Shown here in pieces: positions 6,694-15,703 of a stretch of 64,000 nt of DNA. The translations under genes and the position numbers were made by a program. The stretch is from assembly GCA_963549415.1 (NCBI GenBank), contig CAUUYC010000003.1:1-64000 (forward strand). Reading direction: 5' to 3'. Origin of the DNA: Nanogingivalis sp963549415 (GTDB lineage Bacteria > Patescibacteriota > Saccharimonadia > Saccharimonadales > Saccharimonadaceae). The notes under the pieces are model-generated. The model saw nothing but the letters and a program-made list of their open reading frames with translations, ran no database searches and was not told the DNA's origin. Each line of letters begins with the position of its first letter. The first letter of the stretch is position 1.

Positions 6694-7956
6694 ATGTTAG
6701 ATATTAGATTTATTCGTGAAAATGCCGAGCGTGTGCAAAAAGATGCGTTGAATAAAGGTTATAAAAATGCTGATGTTCAAGCTGTAATTTCGCTCGACGA
6801 CGAAAGAAAAGCTCTTACGGCTCAAATTGACGAACTTCGAACTCGTCGTAACCAAATTGCAGCCTCAATGAAAAACTCTGGTGGAAAGCCAAGCAATGAA
6901 CAGATTACAGAAGGCAAGAAAATCAAAGAAGAACTCGCCGAGCTTGAAAAAACTTATCGCGAACTTGATGAAAAACTTTCGAATGCTCTAAAGGGTATTC
7001 CAAACATTCTTCAGTCAGATGTGCCAATTGGTGAAGAAGGTGAAGACGACTTAGTTAAAACTTGGGGCGAAGAACTTTTCGAAAGCCGTAAAGATGCTGA
7101 AGATCACTTAGATTTTGCGAACAAAAAAGGTTGGGTTGATTTTGAGCGTGGATCAAAAGTTGCTGGAACAAAATTCTATTTCTTAAAAGGTGATTTAGCA
7201 CTTCTTGAAAATGCGATTTATCAGTTTGCTTTGAATAAATTGATTTCGAAAGGTTTTAATTTTATGACTGTTCCGCATATGGTGAATGGTGAAGTTGCCG
7301 TGGGAACTGGTTTCGCGCCACGATCAAGCGAGCAGAGCGATGAATATTTTATTGAAGGTGAAGATTTAAGCTTGATTGCAACTGCCGAAATGTCGTTAAC
7401 TGGTTTTCATGCCGGTGAGATTTTGAATGAAAAAGATTTGCCAATTTTTTATGCTGGATATTCTCCTTGTTATCGAAAAGAAGCGGGAACTTACGGTAAG
7501 CATACGCGTGGGCTTTTCCGAGTTCATCAGTTTAATAAGCTCGAAATGTATGCTTACACTTTACCCGAGCAAAGTGCTGAAATTCATGAAAAAATTTTGG
7601 CAGTTGAAGAAGAAATTTATCAAGAGCTTGGTATTTCTTACCGTGTAATTAATATTGCTAGCGGTGATTTGGGCGCGCCAGCTTCGAAGAAATATGACAT
7701 TGAGTATTGGAGCCCAGTTGATGGCAGCTATCGTGAAATTACAAGTTGCTCAAACTGCACCGACTATCAAGCACGAAATTTGAATATTCGTGTGCGTCGC
7801 GAAAATGGTGAATTGCAAGTTGTTCACACTTTGAATGGAACAGCTGTTTCGCTTGCGCGCTGTTTGGTTGCAGCAATTGAAAATTTCCAAGATGGGGAAG
7901 ATCTTGTCTTACCAAAAGTCCTTCAACCATATATGAATAATCGCGAACGAATCTAA
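6694..7956 (+). CDS. serS: Seryl-tRNA synthetase
   Basis: A 420-residue class II synthetase that charges tRNA-Ser. The N-terminal long antiparallel coiled coil (residues about 1-105) is visible, then motif 2 around YRKEAGTYGKHTRGLFRVHQF with the class II Arg, the serine site TAEMSLTG, and motif 3 LNGTAVSLARCLVAAIENFQ near the C terminus. Length is normal. TATAAT at 6682-6687 ends 6 nt before the ATG, so transcription should begin at or next to the start codon, and no ribosome site is present: a leaderless gene. Monocistronic, ending at a hairpin. Confidence 0.97.
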   Translation: MLDIRFIRENAERVQKDALNKGYKNADVQAVISLDDERKALTAQIDELRTRRNQIAASMKNSGGKPSNEQITEGKKIKEELAELEKTYRELDEKLSNALKGIPNILQSDVPIGEEGEDDLVKTWGEELFESRKDAEDHLDFANKKGWVDFERGSKVAGTKFYFLKGDLALLENAIYQFALNKLISKGFNFMTVPHMVNGEVAVGTGFAPRSSEQSDEYFIEGEDLSLIATAEMSLTGFHAGEILNEKDLPIFYAGYSPCYRKEAGTYGKHTRGLFRVHQFNKLEMYAYTLPEQSAEIHEKILAVEEEIYQELGISYRVINIASGDLGAPASKKYDIEYWSPVDGSYREITSCSNCTDYQARNLNIRVRRENGELQVVHTLNGTAVSLARCLVAAIENFQDGEDLVLPKVLQPYMNNRERI

Positions 7957-7966
7957 AAAATAAAAT

Positions 7967-8022
7967 AAGCACTAAATATAGCGTTTTGTAAATTTTACAA
8001 CACTAAATGTAGTGCTTTTTTA
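7967..8022 (+). terminator. Terminator of serS
   Basis: AAGCACTA near 7967 pairs with TAGTGCTT at 8010-8017, with an inner TTGTAAA/TTTACAA hairpin, followed by a T run. Confidence 0.75.
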
Positions 8023-8073
8023 TTTACTTATGTTATAATGTAAATATAGCCAAAATAGAAAGAGGTGATTAAA

Positions 8074-8301
8074 ATGGCTATAGTAGTTTACACTAAAAAA
8101 GATTGTACACAATGTAAAATGACTAAGCGTGTTCTGGATGCAATGAGAATTGAATATCAAGAAGTAGATCTTGACAAAAACCCTGACCTTTTAGATTATA
8201 TTAAGGATGAATTAGGTTTTGCCGCTATTCCAGTTGTCATAACAGATTACGATAAATGGTCTGGCTTTCAGCCTGGTAAGATTAAGGCAATTAAAAAATA
8301 G
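8074..8301 (+). CDS. Glutaredoxin-like protein (NrdH type)
   Basis: A 75-residue thioredoxin-fold protein. The redox motif CTQC sits at residues about 11-14 after the first strand (IVVYTKKD), and the cis-Pro region AAIPVVITD and the final helix are present, the pattern of NrdH/glutaredoxin-like proteins that supply electrons to ribonucleotide reductase. No nrd gene lies in the window, so the partner is unknown. ATG 8074 is preferred over the GTG three codons earlier because AGAGGTG gives a ribosome site. TATAAT lies at 8034-8039. Confidence 0.82.
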   Translation: MAIVVYTKKDCTQCKMTKRVLDAMRIEYQEVDLDKNPDLLDYIKDELGFAAIPVVITDYDKWSGFQPGKIKAIKK

Positions 8302-8326
8302 CTCGCAGTAAAGGCGGGCTTTTTTC
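8300..8326 (+). terminator. Terminator of the glutaredoxin-like gene
   Basis: AGCTCGC pairs with GCGGGCT, followed by T6. Confidence 0.82.
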
Positions 8327-8355
8327 TTGACAAAATAAAATGATTATGCTAATAT
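8327..8355 (+). promoter_or_regulatory. Promoter of hpf
   Basis: TTGACA at 8327-8332, 17 nt ending in TTATGC, then TAATAT at 8350-8355. Confidence 0.82.
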
Positions 8356-8386
8356 AGAGCTATAAACTAACAAAAAAGGATTATAT

Positions 8387-8755
8387 ATGATCTCACAGAT
8401 TGAAATTACAGGAAATAAATACGAAATTGACGAAACAACCAAAAAATATGCAGAAAAACACATTGGTAAATTAGATAAATACTTGCCACGGCACGCTAAA
8501 AAATCAGCTTCAGCTCGCGTGGTAATTTCGCAAATCAATGGTACTCACGATAATAAATATGAGGTTGAGGTGGTTATTAACGTACCAGACAAAACCCTTG
8601 TTGCCAAAGATCAAAGCTCAAATGTTTTAGCGGCAATTGATATTGTTGAAGCTAAGCTTGACGGGCAAATTCGCCGTTATAAAACTGAGAAAAATCCACG
8701 CCTTGGCAAATCTGGAATTATGGCGAAATTCAAGCGTTCTCTAAAACGAGGCTAA
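8387..8755 (+). CDS. hpf: Ribosome hibernation promoting factor / RaiA family
   Basis: A 122-residue protein of the HPF/YfiA family, which binds the 30S decoding region and inactivates ribosomes in slow growth. The start ISQIEITGNKYEIDETTKKYAEKH, the KLDKYLP turn and the later ASDIVEAKLDGQIRRYK-type helix (here AIDIVEAKLDGQIRRYK) fit the family. It lacks the C-terminal dimerisation domain of long HPF, so it is the short form. AAGGA precedes the ATG, with a good promoter upstream and a terminator at 8773-8808. Confidence 0.9.
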   Translation: MISQIEITGNKYEIDETTKKYAEKHIGKLDKYLPRHAKKSASARVVISQINGTHDNKYEVEVVINVPDKTLVAKDQSSNVLAAIDIVEAKLDGQIRRYKTEKNPRLGKSGIMAKFKRSLKRG

Positions 8756-8772
8756 AATTTTCGAAAAATATT

Positions 8773-8808
8773 AAAATCTCTGCATTTTTTGCGGAGATTT
8801 TGCTTTTT
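8773..8808 (+). terminator. Terminator of hpf
   Basis: AAAATCTCTGC pairs with GCGGAGATTTT around a T-rich loop, followed by GCTTTTT. Confidence 0.88.
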
Positions 8809-8868
8809 AAATAAAATATGATATAATTAAGTTATTGCTATTTTAAAATTTTTGTGGGGGGTGAAAAT

Positions 8869-9381
8869 ATGAATAAACACATAAATAGGCAGCAAGAACT
8901 TTTACGTAAAGCACTGAAAAAATCCAAAAGTCTGGGTTTGGCCGCGATTGCTCGTGAAGTCAACGAAAAATCAACTAATTATGAAATCTCTTTTTATAGC
9001 AAAGAAGGAGAAAAAATTGTTCCAGAGATTGGTATTCAAATTAATATTTATCGAAACGGGAACTTCCCTGAATTTGAGAAATTGTTCGGTTGTATTGTAG
9101 ATATTAAACCATGCGAGGTTAAGATTAAAAGTGGGGATAGCCTTCCGAATATGACGGTTGAAGAATGTCTCCAAAAATATCGTCATTTTGTAGTTGAGGG
9201 GCAAGAGCGATGGGTTGATGGCCTTTTCGAAATAAAGGATGCCGCATTATTAGCTTATTGCAATTCTCTTGCAGGTAAAGGTGATCCTGATGATATTCTA
9301 TATCTAAGTGAATTGCTTTTAGAATTTATTCCTCAATTTTGCTATCAAGTCAATAAAGGAGATCTTAGCTATGAATGGTAA
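8869..9381 (+). CDS. Hypothetical protein, 170 aa
   Basis: Soluble protein of unknown family, first of a two-gene unit. ATG 8869 follows a GGGGGGTG ribosome site that includes a G6 run at 8856-8861; a GTG at 8854 would overlap that site. The central part has alternating strand-like segments (IGIQINIYRNG, CEVKIKSGD) and the C-terminal half is helical with Asp/Glu clusters. No motif allows a functional call. The next gene starts inside its last codons, so the two are translated together. Confidence 0.68.
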   Translation: MNKHINRQQELLRKALKKSKSLGLAAIAREVNEKSTNYEISFYSKEGEKIVPEIGIQINIYRNGNFPEFEKLFGCIVDIKPCEVKIKSGDSLPNMTVEECLQKYRHFVVEGQERWVDGLFEIKDAALLAYCNSLAGKGDPDDILYLSELLLEFIPQFCYQVNKGDLSYEW

Positions 9382-9808
9382 TGGCGAATTAATAATTAAA
9401 GACTTATTCGAAAAATATGGTCGGCGATTTGCCTCTGTATCTAAGAATACTGAGGGAATTGATACAATTGTGATTTATGAAATTGTAACTGTTAAAGGTA
9501 AAATGCCGATTGTTAAAATCAAGACCATTGATTTTGATCCAGTGAAGAAAGAGTTGCTCATTTCGAATGACGATGAGGAGGAAGATTGGGCTGAAGCTTT
9601 TGAGGTTGAAGCTCTGGTTGATGATAAAATCCTTCTTCCGCTTTCAGCATTATCAAGCGATGCACAAAAAATTCGAGAACTAGGAGCGAAAGTTCTCGAA
9701 TATGAAAAAGCTTTAAGAAGTCTTGAAGTATTCACCAAAAAGTATGAAATACTAAGAGATGAAGTGATTGAAGCTTTTACCAGTGCTACCGATACGGTTT
9801 TAAAATAA
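9371..9808 (+). CDS. Hypothetical protein, 145 aa
   Basis: Unknown family. It starts 11 nt before the end of the upstream gene, with AAAGGAG about 9 nt before the ATG. The N-terminal half looks like a small beta-rich domain with an acidic DDEEEDW patch; the C-terminal 50 residues are a likely coiled coil (KIRELGAKVLEYEKALRSLE). Translational coupling suggests it works with the 170-residue partner. Ends at a terminator. Confidence 0.68.
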   Translation: MNGNGELIIKDLFEKYGRRFASVSKNTEGIDTIVIYEIVTVKGKMPIVKIKTIDFDPVKKELLISNDDEEEDWAEAFEVEALVDDKILLPLSALSSDAQKIRELGAKVLEYEKALRSLEVFTKKYEILRDEVIEAFTSATDTVLK

Positions 9809-9809
9809 A

Positions 9810-9832
9810 AAGTCCCTTAAAGGGCTTTTTTT
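9810..9832 (+). terminator. Terminator
   Basis: AAGTCCC-TTAA-AGGGCTT followed by a T run. Confidence 0.87.
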
Positions 9833-9891
9833 AATGTTAAAATTATGGTAAAATTGTAATAGATTTTATACTGTTTTTAATGGAGAGGGAA

Positions 9892-12552
9892 ATGTCTAAA
9901 AAAACTGCGAAGAAAAAAAATGTAATGGTAGAAGAAAATAAAGTTGATAAACTTTTAACTACTGTTTTTGGTGACCCGCAAAAAAAGATTTTGCGCCGAC
10001 TGCAACGAAAAGTTGATGAAATCAACGATTTGAGCGAAAAATATGAAAAAATGAGCGACGAAAAGCTCAAAGAAACTTTCGAAAAACTCAAAAAAAGCCT
10101 TTCGAAAAAAGATTTGGATGATATTCTACCAGATGTTTTTGCACTTGTGCGTGAAGCTTCAACTCGTGTGCTTGGAATGCGCCATTTTGATGTTCAGTTG
10201 ATCGGTGGAATGGTTCTTCATGAAGGAAAAGTTGCAGAAATGAAAACTGGTGAAGGTAAAACTTTAGTGGCAACTTTGCCGGTTTCTCTGAACGCAATGG
10301 AAGGAAAAGGCGTTCATGTTGTAACCGTGAACGATTATCTTGCTCAGCGCGATGCATCTTGGATGGGAAATTTATATGATTTTCTTGGCCTTTCGGTTGG
10401 TGTAATTATTAATGAAGCAAGCTTTATTTTTGATCCAGAATATGACAACGAAGAGCATGAAGACGAAAATATGCGAAAGCTTCGCCCAGCAACTCGAAAA
10501 GAGGCTTATGCTGCGGATATCACCTATGGAACAAATAATGAATTTGGCTTTGATTATTTGCGTGACAACATGGTGAATGAAGTTGAACTTTTGCGCCAGC
10601 GTGAGCTTAACTTTGCGATCGTCGATGAGGTTGATTCTATCTTAATCGATGAAGCTCGAACTCCGTTAATCATCTCTGCTCCTGCGGCTGAAAACCCAGA
10701 AAGCTATATTCAGTTTGCACAAGTTATTTCGCAGCTTTCGAAAGAAGACTATGAAGTTGATGAAAAACGCCGAAGTGTAGCATTGACTGAATCTGGAATT
10801 GACAAAATCGAAAAACTTCTCAATATGAAGAATCTTTACACGCCAGAACATTCTCGTGCAGTTTACCATGTTGAGCAAGCTTTGCGTGCTGAAACCCTCT
10901 TCAAACGTGACAAAGATTATGTTGTGACAAATGATGGTGAGGTGATTATTGTTGATGAACACACTGGTCGTTTAATGAACGGTCGTCGATATAATGAAGG
11001 CTTACACCAAGCTATTGAAGCCAAAGAAAAAGTACCTGTTCTTCAAGAATCAATGACTTTGGCAACAATTTCGTTCCAGAATTTCTTCCGCCTTTATAAT
11101 AAGCTTTCTGGTATGACTGGAACTGCTTTCACTGAGGCCGAAGAATTTCAGCAAATTTATTCTTTAGAAGTTGTACAAATTCCTTCGAATAAACCAGTCA
11201 TTCGTGATGATAAAGAAGACTTAATCTTTAAAACCGAAAAGGCAAAACTTAAAGCCGTTGCGGAAGCAATTAAAGAATATCATGCACAGGGTCGCCCAGT
11301 TTTGGTTGGCTCAGGTTCAATTGAAAAGAACGAGCAAATTGCGAAATATCTTGATCAAGAAGGAATTAAATATAACCTTTTGAACGCTAAAAATAATGAG
11401 CATGAGGCTTCAATTGTTGCTAAGGCTGGCGAAAAAGGCGCAATTACGCTCGCAACAAATATTGCTGGTCGTGGAACCGATATTAAGCTTGGTAAAGGCG
11501 TAAAAGAATTGGGCGGATTGGTCGTGATTGGTTCAGAGCGCCATGAATCTCGCCGAATCGATAATCAGTTCCGTGGTCGTGGTGGTCGTCAGGGCGACCC
11601 TGGTGAAACACAATTTTATGTTTCAACTGAAGATGATTTGATGCGAATTTTCCAAGGTGAACGAATTGCAATGTTGATGGATAGACTCGGTGTGCCAGAA
11701 GATATGCCAATTCAGCATAAATCTGTTTCGAAAACTCTTGAAAACGCTCAAAAACGTGTTGAAGGCTTCAATTTCGATACGCGTAAAAATGTTGTTCAAT
11801 ATGACAACGTAATTAATCGTCACCGAAAAGTTGTCTATACAATGCGCCGAAAAATTCTTGAAGGCGAAGATATTACAGATGAGATTAAGGCTTTGTTTAT
11901 TTCTAAAGCAGAAGAACTCGCTGAACTTCCTTCAAAAAATAATGAAAAATTTGTTTCGAATTTTATTGAAATCTTCCCGATCGAAGAAGAAAAAGTTGAA
12001 GCACTTGGTCGAATTTCGAACGATAAAAAACGCATCAAATTGGCAAAACATATTGCCGAAGAGCTTTACCAAGATAAAGAATATGAAATCGGTAAAGAAG
12101 CGTTTCAAAAAGTTGAACGTGAAGTTTATATGCAAATTCTTGATACGCTTTGGATGAACCATCTTGAAAATATGAATTTCTTGCGCGAAGGAATCCATTG
12201 GCGAAGTGTTGGACAGCGTGATCCATTGGTTGAATATCGTGCTGAGTCGCAAAAATTGTTTGATGGTTTGCAAAATACTTTGCGTGATGAAACGATTCGA
12301 ATTCTAACTCGAATTACACCGAATGATGCCGCCGTTCGTCAAGAAGAAGATCATGATACCGAACTCACCCGTCTTGCTGAAAATTCAGTTGAGAAAGGCG
12401 TTAATGAAGTTCAATCTGGCGAAAAAAACCGAGATGGAGACTTTTCGAAAGCTAAAAAGGCGTCTTCGAAAAATAGTGAAAATGCTAAGAAAAATAACGC
12501 ACGAAAAGCCAAAAAAGCTCAACGTCAAAACAAGAAGAAGGGTCGTAAATAA
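9892..12552 (+). CDS. secA: Protein translocase ATPase SecA
   Basis: SecA drives proteins through SecYEG using ATP. The 886-residue protein has the N-terminal helical segment, Walker A MKTGEGKTLVATLP at about residues 118-130, DEVDSILIDEARTPLIIS near 245, the preprotein cross-linking domain, the second nucleotide domain (ATNIAGRGTDIKLG, RGRGGRQGDPGETQF) and the scaffold with DTLWMNHLENMNFLREGI. The tail is Lys/Asn-rich and lacks the Cys-rich zinc motif found in many SecA proteins. ATG 9892 is chosen over 9880 since GGAGAGG lies between them. The next gene begins immediately after the stop. Confidence 0.98.
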   Translation: MSKKTAKKKNVMVEENKVDKLLTTVFGDPQKKILRRLQRKVDEINDLSEKYEKMSDEKLKETFEKLKKSLSKKDLDDILPDVFALVREASTRVLGMRHFDVQLIGGMVLHEGKVAEMKTGEGKTLVATLPVSLNAMEGKGVHVVTVNDYLAQRDASWMGNLYDFLGLSVGVIINEASFIFDPEYDNEEHEDENMRKLRPATRKEAYAADITYGTNNEFGFDYLRDNMVNEVELLRQRELNFAIVDEVDSILIDEARTPLIISAPAAENPESYIQFAQVISQLSKEDYEVDEKRRSVALTESGIDKIEKLLNMKNLYTPEHSRAVYHVEQALRAETLFKRDKDYVVTNDGEVIIVDEHTGRLMNGRRYNEGLHQAIEAKEKVPVLQESMTLATISFQNFFRLYNKLSGMTGTAFTEAEEFQQIYSLEVVQIPSNKPVIRDDKEDLIFKTEKAKLKAVAEAIKEYHAQGRPVLVGSGSIEKNEQIAKYLDQEGIKYNLLNAKNNEHEASIVAKAGEKGAITLATNIAGRGTDIKLGKGVKELGGLVVIGSERHESRRIDNQFRGRGGRQGDPGETQFYVSTEDDLMRIFQGERIAMLMDRLGVPEDMPIQHKSVSKTLENAQKRVEGFNFDTRKNVVQYDNVINRHRKVVYTMRRKILEGEDITDEIKALFISKAEELAELPSKNNEKFVSNFIEIFPIEEEKVEALGRISNDKKRIKLAKHIAEELYQDKEYEIGKEAFQKVEREVYMQILDTLWMNHLENMNFLREGIHWRSVGQRDPLVEYRAESQKLFDGLQNTLRDETIRILTRITPNDAAVRQEEDHDTELTRLAENSVEKGVNEVQSGEKNRDGDFSKAKKASSKNSENAKKNNARKAKKAQRQNKKKGRK

Positions 12553-13842
12553 ATGCGGCACACCGTTGAAGAAGTACGTCTGAAAAATGGCGTACGTGGC
12601 CTTCTTGTAAATGTTCCAGATGCAACGGTGATGAGTTTTCAATTTCAGTTTCGGGCTGGTTCACGTTATACAAAAAGTCCAAAAATTTATGAAACCGCTC
12701 ATATTATGGAACATATGGCTTTCGGTGCGAATGCAAAATTTGCCAGCGAGCATGAATTTGAAGCTGAATTCACTAAAAATGGCGCCTATCACAACGCTTC
12801 CACTTCAGATATGAGTATGAACTATGTGGCAGATTGCGCCGATTTTGAGTGGGATAGGATTTTTGAACTTCAACTCCTATCAATTGGTCAGCCTAAATTT
12901 AATGAATTTGAGTTTAAAGCTGAAAAGGGAAACGTTCGAAATGAGCTTACAGGTTATTTGAATAATAATGCGCGCCTTCTTTGGCCAAAAATTCAACAGG
13001 AATTTGGAGAAAAGGTTTTAACTTATGAAGAGCGGCTTAAAACGATTGATAATATCACGCTTGAAGATATTTGCGAGCATCATAAACGCACGCACACAAC
13101 CGATAATCTGCGTTTTGTAATTGCTGGAAAAATAACACCAACTCGCAAAAATAAAATTCTTGAAGGCTTTGAAAATTTACCGCTTGAAAGAGGTAAGCGT
13201 TTCGAAATCATCACTGACGAAATGAAAAAACCAAAAGAGCCAATTTTTATTCATCGCCCAGATTTGAAAAATATAAGTTTTGGTATTTCGCTTTTGCTTC
13301 CGCGAAAACTTACAACATCTGAAATGGATGCAATGCACGCTTTGAATCATATTTTAACTGGCACAATGCACGCTCGAATCCTTGGCCAAGCTCGCAAACG
13401 CGGTTTAACTTATGGTATTTATTCTGGCGCTTCACGTGGTCCGAAAGATTCTTCTTGGGATTTCGAAGGGCAGACTAATTATGGAACCGCTAAAGAGCTT
13501 TTTGAACTAATTGTTTCAGAACTCAAAAAGGTTCTAAATGAAGAAATTACCGAAGAAGAACTAGACGCTATGAAGAGCTATTCTCTTGGCTCGTTTCAAA
13601 TGGGCGGGCAAACAGTAGCTTCAACGGCGGGATTCTATGCTTCTCGATATTTTTGGGATGGACATCTTCGAGATTATAAATCTCAGCCAAAATTTATTAA
13701 GCAGATTTCTCGCGAGCAAATTTTTAAAGTTGCGAAAGAATTTATTGATGCAAATACTTGGATTTTAGGTGCAGTTTCTGGCGGTGAAAAATCACAAATT
13801 CAAGAATTGAACCAGGAATTTTCTAAAATATTCGAAAAATAA
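12553..13842 (+). CDS. M16 family zinc metallopeptidase
   Basis: A 429-residue insulinase/pitrilysin-like protein. The inverted zinc motif HxxEH is visible as HIMEH at about residues 50-54, with the downstream zinc Glu in VRNELTGY about 75 residues later. The C-terminal half is the usual second, inactive M16 domain (ARKRGLTYGIYSG and similar). Substrate is unknown; no signal peptide, so a cytoplasmic role is likely. The ATG directly abuts the secA stop, so it is co-transcribed with secA and depends on it for translation. Ends at a terminator at 13,839-13,865. Confidence 0.9.
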   Translation: MRHTVEEVRLKNGVRGLLVNVPDATVMSFQFQFRAGSRYTKSPKIYETAHIMEHMAFGANAKFASEHEFEAEFTKNGAYHNASTSDMSMNYVADCADFEWDRIFELQLLSIGQPKFNEFEFKAEKGNVRNELTGYLNNNARLLWPKIQQEFGEKVLTYEERLKTIDNITLEDICEHHKRTHTTDNLRFVIAGKITPTRKNKILEGFENLPLERGKRFEIITDEMKKPKEPIFIHRPDLKNISFGISLLLPRKLTTSEMDAMHALNHILTGTMHARILGQARKRGLTYGIYSGASRGPKDSSWDFEGQTNYGTAKELFELIVSELKKVLNEEITEEELDAMKSYSLGSFQMGGQTVASTAGFYASRYFWDGHLRDYKSQPKFIKQISREQIFKVAKEFIDANTWILGAVSGGEKSQIQELNQEFSKIFEK

Positions 13843-13865
13843 TCGCTTCAAGGCGGTTATTTTTT
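13839..13865 (+). terminator. Terminator of secA-M16 unit
   Basis: ATAATCGC pairs with GCGGTTAT around TTCAAG, followed by T6. Confidence 0.83.
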
Positions 13866-13894
13866 ATGCTTAAAATGTGCTATAATGGTTTTAT

Positions 13895-15040
13895 ATGGAT
13901 TTTGATGAATTCGAAGAGTTGTTAAATTTTGAAATAAAAAAACCTCAACCGCACGAGGTAATTTATAGCGTTTCAGATTTTGTTGCAACTAGCAATGATA
14001 TTTTCGAAAAGAGTTTTCCGAGCGTTCTGATTGAAGGTGAAATTTCAAGCTTTAAGGTGAATCACAACAAGTTCGTTTTTTTTGATTTGAAAGATGAAGA
14101 CTCGGTTCTTGGTTGCTTTATGACGGTTTGGCAAATGCGATTTCCGCTCGAAGATGGAATGAAAGTTGTTGTGCAAGCAAAGCCAAAACTCACAAATTGG
14201 GGAAAATTCAGCCTAACAATTGAGAAAATCATACCAAAAGGTGAAGGGAGCCTCAAAAAATCTTTCGAAATTTTAAAGGAAAAGTTAACAAAAGAGGGCT
14301 TATTTGATGAAAGCCGCAAACGTGAAATTCCGCGAAATCCTCAAAAAATTGCGGTGATTTCGAGCATTCAGGCGGCGGGTTATGCTGACTTTATTAAGAT
14401 TATTAATGAGCGTTGGGGTGGGTTAGAAATTACTGTTGCGCATACGCAGGTGCAGGGAATCTCTGCGAGCGACCAGATTATTCGAGCAATTGATTTTTTC
14501 AATTCGCAAAGTGAATTGCCAGATGTGATTACTATTATTCGCGGTGGTGGAAGTGCCGATGATTTGGCGGTTTTTAATGATGAAAAATTAGTTCGTGCGA
14601 TCGCTGCTTCTCGCGTGCCAATTATTACAGGAATTGGCCACGAAATTGATGAAAGTTTGTGTGATTTAGCGGCAGATTTTGCGGCTTCAACACCGAGTAA
14701 TGTTGCGCAATTTTTAACACCGAATAAATTTGACGAAATGAGATTTTTATGTTCAAAAATTTTGCACACAAACGATTTTATTCTTTCAAAGATTGATGAA
14801 TTAAAAATTGAAAACCATCAAAAGATTTATAAAATGAAAGATCTAATTTTGAATAATATTTTTGAACAGCAAAGAGAAATTCAAGCCAAAAAGCGAATTT
14901 TGGAAAGTTACAATCCACAAAACATACTTTCGAAAGGTTATGCTTTAGTAAGTGGAAAATTGGCGGCTGGTGAAGAAATTATGATTCAAACAATTGATAA
15001 AAAAATAACGGCGGAGGTAAAAAATGTCGAACGAAATTAG
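13895..15040 (+). CDS. xseA: Exodeoxyribonuclease VII large subunit
   Basis: The catalytic subunit of exonuclease VII, which degrades single-stranded DNA from both ends. The N-terminal OB-fold (FPSVLIEGEISSFKVNHNKFVFFDLKD, residues about 38-65), the catalytic core (IAVISSIQAAGYADF, TIIRGGGSADDLAVFNDEKLVRAI, TGIGHEIDESLCDLAAD, ASTPSNVA) and the helical C-terminal region are all present. At 381 residues it is somewhat short. TATAAT at 13,881-13,886 ends 8 nt before the ATG and no ribosome site is seen, so it is probably leaderless. It overlaps xseB by 17 nt. Confidence 0.96.
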   Translation: MDFDEFEELLNFEIKKPQPHEVIYSVSDFVATSNDIFEKSFPSVLIEGEISSFKVNHNKFVFFDLKDEDSVLGCFMTVWQMRFPLEDGMKVVVQAKPKLTNWGKFSLTIEKIIPKGEGSLKKSFEILKEKLTKEGLFDESRKREIPRNPQKIAVISSIQAAGYADFIKIINERWGGLEITVAHTQVQGISASDQIIRAIDFFNSQSELPDVITIIRGGGSADDLAVFNDEKLVRAIAASRVPIITGIGHEIDESLCDLAADFAASTPSNVAQFLTPNKFDEMRFLCSKILHTNDFILSKIDELKIENHQKIYKMKDLILNNIFEQQREIQAKKRILESYNPQNILSKGYALVSGKLAAGEEIMIQTIDKKITAEVKNVERN

Positions 15041-15221
15041 TAAAAAAATGGCTGAAATTGATGAGATTCTAATAAAAATTGAAAGTGGTGAAATTCCTCT
15101 TGAAGAGGTTTTTGAAAAATATAAAGAAGCGATTTCGAAAGCCGAAAAACTCGAGGAAGAACTTGATTCACTTAAAAATGAAATTCAAATTTTGAGTAAA
15201 AATTTTGCACAAGAAGAATAA
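15024..15221 (+). CDS. xseB: Exodeoxyribonuclease VII small subunit
   Basis: A 65-residue helical protein with the XseB pattern: a first helix ending in LIKIESGEIPLEEVFEKYKEA and a second helix KAEKLEEELDSLKNEIQIL. XseB binds the helical arm of XseA. It starts inside the end of xseA with GGAGG 8-12 nt before the ATG, so the two subunits are translated together. Confidence 0.92.
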   Translation: MSNEISKKMAEIDEILIKIESGEIPLEEVFEKYKEAISKAEKLEEELDSLKNEIQILSKNFAQEE

Positions 15222-15242
15222 AATCTCGCCGTAGCGAGATTG
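15220..15242. terminator. Shared terminator between convergent genes
   Basis: AATCTCGC-CGTA-GCGAGATT forms a perfect 8-bp stem. The T run is on the minus strand, so it serves the leftward gene at 15,246 best. Confidence 0.8.
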
Positions 15243-15245
15243 AAA

Positions 15246-15605
15246 CTAAACCGAAAAAATGAAAACTTGTGTTTTATATCTACCACGAGAATTTCCTTCT
15301 CCAATATGAAGGAGGAGATCTATCTTGTGTCGTTCACAAAAGTCAATCAAAATTTTACGCTGATAGTTTGAGTCTTTAGACTCACTGTAGCACTCAATAT
15401 CACGGATGGTATTCTTTGAGTTAAAATTTATTTTGTGTATTTTCTTTGAAAGAATCTCAGCATCTCTGACTTTCGAAAAGCGAGAATTTTTATCAAAAAT
15501 ATGAATAAATTCTCGATGTCTTCGACCGCGGTCAGAAAGTTTAATTTGCAACACGCCAAATCTATCAATTAAATCAGTTTGGTTAGGGAAAAGTTCTTGG
15601 CTCAT
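15246..15605 (-). CDS. Hypothetical protein, 119 aa
   Basis: A basic, soluble protein of unknown family, rich in Lys, Arg and His (SDRGRRHREFIHIFD, FCERHKIDLLLHIGEGNSRGR). It may bind nucleic acid, but that is only from charge. GGAGGTG precedes its ATG and a minus-strand TTGACT-N17-TAAAAT promoter lies upstream in the interval to 15,660. A single-gene unit, comparable in arrangement to the leftward genes at 5-6.6 kb. Confidence 0.7.
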   Translation of the reverse strand: MSQELFPNQTDLIDRFGVLQIKLSDRGRRHREFIHIFDKNSRFSKVRDAEILSKKIHKINFNSKNTIRDIECYSESKDSNYQRKILIDFCERHKIDLLLHIGEGNSRGRYKTQVFIFSV

Positions 15606-15660
15606 TTGCCACCTCCATTTTTTAGTTTTAATATTTTAACATTTTTTATAATTTTAGTCA

Positions 15661-15688
15661 AGAAAAGCCCCGCAGTTTGTTGCGGGGG
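15661..15688 (-). terminator. Terminator of the 15,704-16,057 gene
   Basis: On the minus strand CCCCGCA pairs with TGCGGGG around a 6-nt loop, followed by CTTTTCT. Confidence 0.85.
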
Positions 15689-15703
15689 AGTGAAATGTAC
15701 TGC

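Noticed and set aside
8856..8861. G6 run before the 8869 gene as a second slippage site
   Set aside because: Only six bases and part of the ribosome site; too short to expect frequent slippage.
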